This document shows, one piece after another, positions 8,902 through 15,311 of a stretch of DNA of 40,706 bases. This stretch comes from Candidatus Dormiibacterota bacterium (GTDB taxonomy: Bacteria; Chloroflexota; Dormibacteria; Aeolococcales; Bog-877), in NCBI GenBank assembly GCA_027306655.1, contig DAHUZL010000213.1, forward strand, positions 1 through 40,706, read 5' to 3'. The notes beneath the pieces were generated by a model, which saw only the letters and a list, made by a program, of their open reading frames with translations, did no database searches and was not told the DNA's origin. Both the position numbers and the translations under genes were made by a program. Within the stretch, counting starts at the first letter, position 1. Every line of letters begins with the position of its first letter.

Positions 8902-10365
8902 ATGGATCGTATGGACGCGGTGGGACCCTCGACCTCCGCATTCCGGGAGGTCAGAAACTCGACCGGGCGCGTGTTCCGGATCGGCGAGGAGCCGAAGCAG
9001 ATCCTGGGCTACCCGCGCTGGGTGGTCATCATGGGCGCGTGGTTGGTCATGTGCCTCGCCGGCCTCCTCGAGTACACCTGGGGGGCGCTCAGCGGCGCCC
9101 TGTCGGCCGCCCACAGCTGGGGCGCGGCTCCGACGTTCTGGCTCTTCTCGTTCTTCGTGATCTTCGAGTCCTTCAGCCAGATCGGGACCGGGATGCTGCG
9201 CCGGCGGGGGATCCTGCCGGTGCGCCAGGCGGTCATCATCGGCGGCGTCGTCTGCGGGATCTGCGCCTACGGGCTGACCGCCTACTCGAACCAGATCTGG
9301 GAGGCCTACCTCGGCTACGCGGTGCTCGGCGGCATCGGCTCCGGGATGTGCTACTCGAGCGCGATCAACATCGTGGCCAAGTGGTACCCGGAGAAGAAGG
9401 GCTGGCGGACCGGCTTCGTGAACGGCGGCTGGGCCTACGGCTCGGTCCCCTTCATCGTCGCCATCGGCGGATTCTCCACCGGCGGCGGGGCGGGCAATCT
9501 CTCCGCCCTGGCGGTGCAGCACTTCATCCTGGCGCAGGGCATCATCATGACCATCGGGATCGGCATCGGCGGGTGGTTCATGAAGGACCCGCCCAACAAC
9601 TGGTGGCCGTCCGACGTCGACCCGCTGGACGCCGGCAAGTTCACGGCCAGGGCGCGCGACCTGGTCAGCAATCCCCCCTCGTACAAGCACTACAGCCTGC
9701 GCGAGATGTGGAACACCCCCCAGCCGAAGTGGATGGGGATCCAGTTCGCCCTCTACGTCGGCTGCTCCCTGTTCGGGGTGGCCTTCTACTTCCCCTTCGC
9801 GGTCGCCATGCACCTGGGCTTCATCGCCCCGCTCGCGGGTGCGGCCGGGTTCGCCCTCACCGACGGCATCTTCCGGCCCTTCTACGGCTGGGCCTCGTCA
9901 TACATCGGCCGGCGCAGGGTGATGTACCTCGCCTACTCCGGCAACGTGGTCTTCCAGCTGGCCGCCCTGGTGGCCGGCCTCAACCACATCGGGGCGCTGT
10001 TCGCCCTCTTCGCGGTGATCTCCGGCGGTCTCTCCGGGGCCAACTTCCCGATGACCGCGGCGATGACCTCCGACTACTTCGGTGAGAACGGAAACGCCGT
10101 GAACTACGGCTCCATCTACGCCTGGAAGGCGCTCGGCGGCAGCTTCGCCGGCGGTGGCGCGGCCCTGGTGATGACGGGCACGCTCTACGGAACCGCCAGC
10201 TTCAACTGGACCCGCGGCTTCATCTTCGGAGCGTGCCTCGGCGCGCTGGCGGCGCTCACGGTGTACTTCAAGTGCAAGCCGCCAACGCTGGAGCAGTTCC
10301 ACACGGCGGAGGATCGGGCCGCCGCCCGGGTGGGCGGCCCGGCGGCGCGGCCGGCGATGGGCTGA
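8902..10365 (+). CDS. OxlT-family MFS transporter (oxalate:formate antiporter-like)
   Basis: Inner-membrane MFS carrier of 487 aa with about 12 hydrophobic segments. The family is suggested by 'IVAKWYPEKKGWRTGFVNGG' (the WYP-x-KKG loop typical of OxlT-like carriers), 'GGIGSGMCYSSAIN' and 'GRRRVMYLAY'. OxlT of Oxalobacter exchanges external oxalate for internal formate. Here the substrate is assigned mainly from context: an oxalate/formyl-CoA operon lies about 4 kb downstream on the other strand. The start is ATG 8902 with GGGAG directly upstream; an in-frame ATG at 8911 is possible. Many OxlT-like carriers transport other mono- or dicarboxylates, so glycolate, glyoxylate or a branched hydroxyacid remain possible. 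The gene is separated from the sucCD-like pair by an IS200/IS605 insertion. Confidence 0.78.
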   Translation: MDRMDAVGPSTSAFREVRNSTGRVFRIGEEPKQILGYPRWVVIMGAWLVMCLAGLLEYTWGALSGALSAAHSWGAAPTFWLFSFFVIFESFSQIGTGMLRRRGILPVRQAVIIGGVVCGICAYGLTAYSNQIWEAYLGYAVLGGIGSGMCYSSAINIVAKWYPEKKGWRTGFVNGGWAYGSVPFIVAIGGFSTGGGAGNLSALAVQHFILAQGIIMTIGIGIGGWFMKDPPNNWWPSDVDPLDAGKFTARARDLVSNPPSYKHYSLREMWNTPQPKWMGIQFALYVGCSLFGVAFYFPFAVAMHLGFIAPLAGAAGFALTDGIFRPFYGWASSYIGRRRVMYLAYSGNVVFQLAALVAGLNHIGALFALFAVISGGLSGANFPMTAAMTSDYFGENGNAVNYGSIYAWKALGGSFAGGGAALVMTGTLYGTASFNWTRGFIFGACLGALAALTVYFKCKPPTLEQFHTAEDRAAARVGGPAARPAMG

Positions 10366-10508
10366 CCGGAGCCCGCCGTCGGTCACGGGGGCCGAGCCCG
10401 CTGCGCCGCCAGTCGTGGGCGGCGCGGCGGGTGAGGCCCTCGGCTACCAAAATGTCGGCCAGTGCGCCGGCCCCCAGGCCGGTGGTGAAGGCGTACAGAC
10501 CGCGCCGG
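10366..10508. other. Gap between transporter and IS; hairpin, possible gene remnant
   Basis: This holds a perfect GC hairpin CCGGCC-4-GGCCGG (10467-10482) without a T-tract, which could be a terminator or part of the IS left end. The minus strand reads through it as a protein-like stretch ('GLYAFTTGLGAGALADILVA') with no start of its own, possibly a remnant of a gene hit by the insertion. I could not find a left cleavage site. Confidence 0.35.
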
Positions 10509-10919
10509 TCACGCCGGGCGGTCCTGCTGCTCGATGTCCTGGCGCAGGACGGAGATCGGAGCGCCTCCCACCGATCCGGCGACGTACGACTGGGACCCCA
10601 GCCGGTTGACCCGCCCGTCGTGCCGCCGTAGATCCGGGAACTCCTGGCGCCATCGCCGGGAGGACACACCTTGGAGGGTGTTGACGAGCCGGGACACCGC
10701 CCCTTTGGACGGGAAGTTCACCCGCCGGTGGACGTGATGTCCCTCGCCGTTGAGCTCCGCCCGCTCCCCCTCGACGGTGGCGCACACGGCCCGCATGATC
10801 TCCTCCCTGCGCTCCAGGTGGCGAGTGGTGAAGACCCGATGTCGGTACCTGGCGACGAAAACCCAGTGCGCGTGCAGGATGACAACACAGCGTCTACCGG
10901 TCCGACGGTCGTTGGATGG
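10509..10919 (-). pseudogene. tnpA: Decayed IS200-type Y1 transposase TnpA
   Basis: Homologous to TnpA of IS200/IS605: 'LHAHWVFVARYRHRVF', 'NGEGHHVHRRVNFP' (HUH histidines present) and 'SRLVNTLQGVSSRR', then 'SQSYVAGSVGGAPISVLRQD'. Two defects are visible. The catalytic tyrosine normally found in the C-terminal '(R/K)QYIE(E/Q/N)Q' helix is Asp ('RQDIEQQ'). There is also no ATG, GTG or TTG near the expected N-terminus: the position of the usual initiator reads CCA in 'GPSNDRRTG'. The 'LWSPSY' tryptophan is lost too ('RLGSQSY'). The reading frame is otherwise open, which is why the track fuses it into a 515-aa ORF antisense to tnpB. Strand transfer should not be possible with this protein. Confidence 0.8.
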
Positions 10920-10934
10920 TCCCCTGCGACCACG

Positions 10935-10940
10935 TAGAAT
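10935..10940 (+). promoter_or_regulatory. -10 hexamer TAGAAT of tnpB
   Basis: TAGAAT ends 6 nt before the tnpB ATG and no Shine-Dalgarno is present, so initiation is probably leaderless. Same geometry as several chromosomal genes in the window. Confidence 0.5.
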
Positions 10941-10946
10941 AGGCGG

Positions 10947-12266
10947 ATGCGATTGCGGTACCGTTACCGGCTGTACCCAACCCCCAGCCAGCGGCAATCC
11001 CTGGCCCGGACCTTCGGGTGCGCGCGGGTGGTGTTCAACGATGGCCTGCGGGCACGGAAGGACGCGCAGTTGGCCGGCCTCCCGTACCTCACCGACGGCC
11101 AGCTGTCGGCCCGGCTGACGGCCGCCAAGGCCACCCCGGAGCGGGCATGGCTCGGCGAGGTCTCCGCCGTGGCGCTCCAGCAGGCCCTCGCCGACGTCAA
11201 CACCGCCTGCCGAAACTTCTTCGCCTCGGTCAACGGCACGCGCAGGGGGCCGAAGGTCGGGCCGCCCCGGCGGCGCTCCCGGAAGGACGTGCACCAGGCG
11301 GTCCGGTTCACGGCCAACGCCCACGTCACGATCACCAAGGGCCGAAAGCTGCGGCTGCCGAAGATCGGAGACGTCCCGGTCCGGTGGTCGAGGCGTCTGC
11401 CATCGGCGCCGTCGTCCGTCACGGTGCTCAGGGACGCGACCGGCCGGCACTTCGCCTCCTTCGTGGTCGAGGCGGACGCCGACCCCCTGCCGGCCGTGGC
11501 CCGCGAGGTCGGCGTCGACCTGGGCCTGACCCACTTCGCGATCCTCTCCGACGGGACCACATTCGAAGCGCCCACGCTTCTCAGGGACGCGGAGCGCAAG
11601 CTGGGCAGGGCCCAGCGGGCGCTTGCCCGCAAGACCAAAGGCTCCCACAACAGGACCAAGGCCCGGGCCAAGGTTGCCCGCGTCCACGCCAAGGTCGCCG
11701 ACGGCCGCCGGGATTTCCACCACAAGCTGTCCTCCACCGTCATCCGCGACAACCAAGCGGTCTACGTGGAGGACCTCGCCGTCAGCGGGCTGGGACGCAC
11801 CCGGCTGGCCAAGTCCGTGCACGACGCCGGCTGGTCGTCCTTCGTCGCCATGCTGGAGTACAAGGCCCGGCGGCACGGCCGCACCTTGGTCAGAATCGGC
11901 CGCTTCTTCCCCTCGTCCCAGCGGTGCTCGACCCCGGACTGCGGGGCCACCCACGGCCCCACGCCCCTGTCCGTTCGCGAGTGGACATGCCGCGCCTGTG
12001 GCGCCGTCCACGACCGTGACGTGAACGCAGCCCGGAACATCCTCGCCGAGGGTCAACGCCTCGTCGCCGCCGGACGGGCGGAGACGCTAAACGCCTGCGG
12101 AGGGACCGTCAGACCAGGGCGTCCCCTGGCAGGTCCCCGTGAAACAGGAACCCACCCGACGTCGCGCCGGTTGGCGGCGCGACCAGTGGGAATCCCCGGT
12201 CGTCAGGCCGGGGAGGATGTCAAACTGATGCTGATGCCGACCGCGTCCGCCGGGCCGATCGGGTGA
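10947..12266 (+). CDS. tnpB: TnpB RNA-guided nuclease (IS200/IS605)
   Basis: TnpB, the Cas12 ancestor, is an omega-RNA-guided DNA endonuclease that helps retain the element. The N-terminus 'RYRYRLYPTPSQRQSLARTF' and 'CARVVFNDGLRAR' are typical. All three RuvC acidic residues are present: Asp in 'VGVDLGLTHFA', Glu in 'VYVEDLAVSG' and Asp in 'HDRDVNAARNI'. A zinc finger lies between the last two (C-x4-C in 'RCSTPDCG', CxxC in 'CRACG'). The open frame is 439 aa, but the last ~55 residues run through the omega-RNA and right-end sequence and past the element. The stop is a TGA overlapping the GTG start of the next gene (GTGA at 12263-12266). The start is ATG 10947 with TAGAAT 6 nt upstream. Nuclease-competent by motif. 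Confidence 0.88.
   Translation: MRLRYRYRLYPTPSQRQSLARTFGCARVVFNDGLRARKDAQLAGLPYLTDGQLSARLTAAKATPERAWLGEVSAVALQQALADVNTACRNFFASVNGTRRGPKVGPPRRRSRKDVHQAVRFTANAHVTITKGRKLRLPKIGDVPVRWSRRLPSAPSSVTVLRDATGRHFASFVVEADADPLPAVAREVGVDLGLTHFAILSDGTTFEAPTLLRDAERKLGRAQRALARKTKGSHNRTKARAKVARVHAKVADGRRDFHHKLSSTVIRDNQAVYVEDLAVSGLGRTRLAKSVHDAGWSSFVAMLEYKARRHGRTLVRIGRFFPSSQRCSTPDCGATHGPTPLSVREWTCRACGAVHDRDVNAARNILAEGQRLVAAGRAETLNACGGTVRPGRPLAGPRETGTHPTSRRLAARPVGIPGRQAGEDVKLMLMPTASAGPIG
12085..12223 (+). ncRNA. Omega-RNA (TnpB guide scaffold)
   Basis: The sequence from the 3' part of tnpB to the right end matches the layout of IS605 omega-RNAs: a segment around 'CTAAACGCCTGCGGAGGGAC', then hairpin GTCGCGCC/GGCGCGAC (12161-12183), then hairpin CCCCGG/CCGGGG (12194-12213), then GAGGATGTCAA. 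The guide would be the bases just after TCAA (from 12224), that is, the flanking chromosome. The 5' boundary is estimated; only the hairpins and the right end are seen directly. Confidence 0.6.
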
Positions 12267-13471
12267 AGCTGCTCGAGTACCAGGCCAAGGCCGAGGTGGC
12301 GCGGGCTGGCATCACGGTCCCGCAGGGTCGGCTCGCGCGCTCCGCCGACGAGGCGCGCGCGGCCGCTCGGGAGCTGGGGCCGGTCGCGGTGAAGGCCCAG
12401 GTCCCCATCGGTGGGCGTGGCAAGGCCGGCGGGATCCGGTTGGCCCGCAGCCCCGACGAGGCGGCGTCCGCGGCCCAGGAGATCCTAGCCATGACGATTC
12501 GCGGGTACCGCGTCCCGTCGGTGTGGTGTGAGGAGCTGCTCGACATCGCCGGCGAGCTCTACTGCGGGGTCGCCGTGGACCGGGACCGCCGCGGCCTGGC
12601 GGTGCTGCTCTCGCTGGCCGGCGGGGTCGAGATCGAGGAGGTCGCCGAGGCCACTCCCGGCCGGATCGCCCGGCTGTGGCCGGATCCGTTCGCCGGTCCC
12701 CAGCCCTTCGAGGTGCGCCGGCTCACCTTCGACGCCTGCCGGGGCGAGACGGTGCCGGGGGGACTCCGCCCGGTCCAGCTCGCGGCTCAGCTGGTTCCGC
12801 TGGTGCGCTCGCTCCACGACCTGGTGGTCCGCCTCGATGCCACGCTCTGCGAGATCAATCCCCTGGTGGTGACGCCGGCCGGACGTCTGATCGCCGGCGA
12901 CGCCAAGCTGGAGGTCGATCCCAGCGCCGAGTTCCGCCATCCCGACCTCGCCGCCGCGATCGGAGCCGACGGTGACGCCGCCACCAGCGGGGAGGATCCC
13001 CTGGAGGTCCAGGCGCGCCAGCGCGGACTCACCTACGTGCACCTCGGGGGCTCGATCGGGATCATCGGCAATGGGGCCGGGCTGGTGATGAACACCCTGG
13101 ACCTGGTCACCCAGCAGGGCGGCGAGCCCGCCAACTTCCTCGACATCGGCGGCGGGGCGCGCGCCGAGGTCGTCACCCGGGCGCTGGAGATGGTCACCAT
13201 GGACCCGGCGGTCCGCGGCATCTTCGTGAACATCTTCGGCGGCATCACCCGCGGCGACGAGGTGGCCCGGGGCGTGATCGCGGCCCGTGATGCGCTCGGC
13301 CTCCGGCTTCCTCTGGTGGTGCGGATGACCGGCACCCGCGAGGAGGAGGGCCGCCAGCTCCTGGAGCAGGCCGGCATCATCCCGGCGGTGGGCGCACCGG
13401 AGGCGGCCCGCGCGATCGTCGACCTGGCCCGCGGCGGCGACACCCCCGCGACGGCCGGGAGCGCCCGATGA
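12263..13471 (+). CDS. Succinyl-CoA synthetase-like beta subunit (ATP-grasp)
   Basis: ADP/GDP-forming acid-CoA ligase beta subunit (SucC/MtkA family), 402 aa, paired with the next gene. The ATP-grasp domain starts with '[17 protein letters not shown]', then '[18 protein letters not shown]' (nucleotide-binding loop) and '[20 protein letters not shown]' (Mg contacts). The C-terminal flavodoxin-like domain has '[11 protein letters not shown]' and '[16 protein letters not shown]'. The family couples acyl-CoA and NDP + Pi to acid + NTP. The succinate, malate or other acid specificity is not readable. Starting at GTG 12263 gives the standard N-terminus; no Shine-Dalgarno or -10 hexamer precedes it, and the start overlaps the tnpB read-through stop. 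The IS end lies only 39 nt upstream. Its place beside the oxalate operon suggests a dedicated acid-CoA ligase rather than the TCA enzyme. Confidence 0.82.
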   Translation: MKLLEYQAKAEVARAGITVPQGRLARSADEARAAARELGPVAVKAQVPIGGRGKAGGIRLARSPDEAASAAQEILAMTIRGYRVPSVWCEELLDIAGELYCGVAVDRDRRGLAVLLSLAGGVEIEEVAEATPGRIARLWPDPFAGPQPFEVRRLTFDACRGETVPGGLRPVQLAAQLVPLVRSLHDLVVRLDATLCEINPLVVTPAGRLIAGDAKLEVDPSAEFRHPDLAAAIGADGDAATSGEDPLEVQARQRGLTYVHLGGSIGIIGNGAGLVMNTLDLVTQQGGEPANFLDIGGGARAEVVTRALEMVTMDPAVRGIFVNIFGGITRGDEVARGVIAARDALGLRLPLVVRMTGTREEEGRQLLEQAGIIPAVGAPEAARAIVDLARGGDTPATAGSAR

Positions 13472-14358
13472 GCATCCTGGTCGGCCGCGAGACCCGGCTC
13501 CTGGTCCAGGGGATGACCGGGGCTGAGGGCACCTTCCACACCGAGCAGATGGTCGCCTACGGGACCACCGTGGTGGCCGGGGTGTCTCCTGGCAAGGGTG
13601 GGACCGAGCACCTCGGCCTGCCGGTGTTCGACACCGTCCGGTTGGCGGTGGACGCCACCGGTGCCACCGCCGCCGCCGTCTTCGTGCCCCCGCCGGCGGC
13701 CGCGGACGCGATCATGGAGGCCGCCGACGCCGGGATCGGGCTGGTGGTGGCGATCACGGAGGGGATCCCGGTGCTCGACACGATCCGGGCCCGCGCCTTC
13801 GCGGAGCGCCGCGGGGTGCGGCTGCTCGGGCCCAACGGCCCCGGGCTGGTGTCGCCGGGGGAGCGGACCAAGGTGGGCATCATCCCCAACCACATCAGCC
13901 GGCCCGGGTCGATCGGGGTGGTCTCCCGCTCCGGCACCCTCACCTACGAGATCATCCAGGCGCTCGGGCGCGCCGGCTACGGGCAGTCGACCTCGGTGGG
14001 CATCGGCGGGGACCCGGTCCCGGGGCTCGGCTTCGCGGACATCCTCCAGCTGTTCGCCGCCGACCCCGCCACCGAGCTGGTCGTCATGGCCGGCGAGATC
14101 GGCGGCTCCGACGAAGAACATGCCGCGACCGTGATCGGGAGCGGCTACCCCAAGCCGGTGGTCGCGTTCATCAGCGGGCGGAGCGCGCCGCCGGGCAAGC
14201 GGATGGGGCACGCGGGCGCCATCATCTCGGGGACGACAGGGAGCCCCGCCGCCAAGGTCGCGGCCCTGTCGGCGGCGGGCGCGCGGGTCGCCGAAACCAT
14301 CGAGGGGATCGTGGACGCGGTCCGGGCGCGGCTGGGCGAGCCGGCGCCGGCCGGCTGA
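13468..14358 (+). CDS. Succinyl-CoA synthetase-like alpha subunit
   Basis: CoA-binding and catalytic subunit of the same ligase, 296 aa, typical SucD length. The Rossmann CoA-binding domain is at the N-terminus ('[19 protein letters not shown]', '[18 protein letters not shown]'). The ligase domain contains '[16 protein letters not shown]', '[14 protein letters not shown]' and the phospho-histidine loop '[13 protein letters not shown]', where the His carries phosphate between acyl-CoA and NDP. The ATG overlaps the stop of the beta subunit (ATGA at 13468), showing tight coupling. It ends 14 nt from the stop of the convergent formate dehydrogenase operon, with no terminator-like T-tract between. 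The MtkB (malate-CoA ligase) and SucD subfamilies cannot be told apart by eye. Confidence 0.85.
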   Translation: MSILVGRETRLLVQGMTGAEGTFHTEQMVAYGTTVVAGVSPGKGGTEHLGLPVFDTVRLAVDATGATAAAVFVPPPAAADAIMEAADAGIGLVVAITEGIPVLDTIRARAFAERRGVRLLGPNGPGLVSPGERTKVGIIPNHISRPGSIGVVSRSGTLTYEIIQALGRAGYGQSTSVGIGGDPVPGLGFADILQLFAADPATELVVMAGEIGGSDEEHAATVIGSGYPKPVVAFISGRSAPPGKRMGHAGAIISGTTGSPAAKVAALSAAGARVAETIEGIVDAVRARLGEPAPAG

Positions 14359-14372
14359 GTCGGTCCGAGCGC

Positions 14373-15311
14373 TCAGCCCTCGCGGCGGCGGTTCTGCACG
14401 AACTGGAAGCCGAACCGTCCCTTGACGCAGAGGTTGCCGCGGGTGACGTCGTGGTCCAGCGGTGAGGTCACCTTGACGATGGAGTTGTCCTGCACGTGCA
14501 GCTCCAGGTTGCAGCCGACGCCGCAGTAGGAGCAGATGGTGGTGGTGACGGTCTGCCGCTCGGGGGCCCAGCGGCCGTCCCCCCGCATCACGTGCTCGCT
14601 GCGGAACATCAAAGCCCCGGTGGGGCAGACCTGGATGCAGTTGCCGCAGTAGACACAGGCCGAGTCGGGCAGCGGGACCGCGAACTCGGTCGAGATCCGG
14701 GCCCCGAAGCCCCGTCCCGCGACCGCGATCGCGAACGTGTTCTGGGCGTCGGTGCCGCACGCCTCGACGCACTTGTAGCAGAGGATGCAGCGGGAGTAGT
14801 CGCGGACATAGTCCTCGTTGTCATCCTTGACCGGCTGAGCGCAGGTCTCGGCGCCGCCGGTCTCGGCGGGGCCGTGGTGCCCGGGCCGGGCGGCGTCGCG
14901 GGCCGCCTCCGGCGCCTGCGCCGGCCCGAAGCGCTCGGTGTCCGCCCGGTACCGCACGAGCCAGCGGCGGACCTCGGGGGCGCACAGCGACAGGTCCACC
15001 GACGATCCCAGCAGCTCCAGCACCAGCCGCCGGCTGGTGCGGACGCGCTCGGAATCGGTCTGCACCGCCATCCCCGGCTCGACCGCGCGCGAGCAGGCCG
15101 GCACCAGGGCCCGGCTGCCCTCCACCTCGACCACGCAGACGCGGCAGGCGTTGACGGGAGTGAGCGTCTCCAGGTAGCAGAGGGTGGGGGTGTCGATCCC
15201 CTGCTGGCGGCACGCCTGCAGCACCGTCGTCCCCTCCGGCACCGTGACCGGCCGCCCGTCGATGGTGCCGGTGACGAGCCGCCGCGGGGGGGCCACGAAC
15301 GACGCGGTCAC
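14373..15311 (-). CDS. Formate dehydrogenase Fe-S subunit with displaced Mo-proximal [4Fe-4S] domain
   Basis: A 312-aa electron-transfer protein equal to the N-terminal third of FdsA/NuoG-type formate dehydrogenases. Domains: a [2Fe-2S] ferredoxin fold (Cys45, 56, 59, 73; 'CYLETLTPVNACRVC'); a region where NuoG carries His-Cys cluster ligands but only one Cys is seen ('SSVDLSLCAPEVRRW'); two [4Fe-4S] sites ('CILCYKCVEAC' 175-185, 'CVYCGNCIQVC' 219-229); and at the C-terminus 'CSYCGVGCNLELHV' with 'GNLCVKGRFGF' (Cys260, 263, 267, 295 and Lys297). That last domain is normally the start of the molybdenum subunit. The protein stops just after it, where the catalytic subunit encoded two genes upstream picks up. 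The GTG start overlaps the upstream stop (GTGA). Last gene of the operon. Confidence 0.85.
   Translation of the reverse strand: MTASFVAPPRRLVTGTIDGRPVTVPEGTTVLQACRQQGIDTPTLCYLETLTPVNACRVCVVEVEGSRALVPACSRAVEPGMAVQTDSERVRTSRRLVLELLGSSVDLSLCAPEVRRWLVRYRADTERFGPAQAPEAARDAARPGHHGPAETGGAETCAQPVKDDNEDYVRDYSRCILCYKCVEACGTDAQNTFAIAVAGRGFGARISTEFAVPLPDSACVYCGNCIQVCPTGALMFRSEHVMRGDGRWAPERQTVTTTICSYCGVGCNLELHVQDNSIVKVTSPLDHDVTRGNLCVKGRFGFQFVQNRRREG

Larger units (their letters stand above)
10509..12223. mobile_element. IS200/IS605-family element (divergent tnpA/tnpB)
   Basis: Divergent tnpA (-) and tnpB (+) separated by 27 nt, followed by the conserved right-end structure: hairpin GTCGCGCC-7-GGCGCGAC (12161-12183), terminal hairpin CCCCGG-8-CCGGGG (12194-12213), then GAGGATG and TCAA (12220-12223), the IS608-type right cleavage tetranucleotide. 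These elements move as single strands by the TnpA Y1 HUH transposase and lack terminal inverted repeats. The left end is not resolved; it must lie between the oxlT stop and the end of tnpA. TnpA looks inactivated, so this copy is probably immobile on its own. It splits the region between the oxlT-like gene and the sucCD-like pair. Confidence 0.85.

Noticed and set aside
8244-10085. 613-aa plus-strand ORF overlapping the transporter
   Set aside because: Frame-shifted shadow of the MFS gene; the 8902 frame has 12 hydrophobic spans and family motifs.
10467-10482. CCGGCC-CCCA-GGCCGG hairpin as a rho-independent terminator of the transporter
   Set aside because: No U-tract follows; in DNA this GC-rich the hairpin alone is weak evidence, and it may belong to the IS left end.
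10509-12056. 515-aa minus-strand ORF taken as one protein
   Set aside because: Only the last ~137 codons are TnpA-like; the rest is antisense to tnpB.
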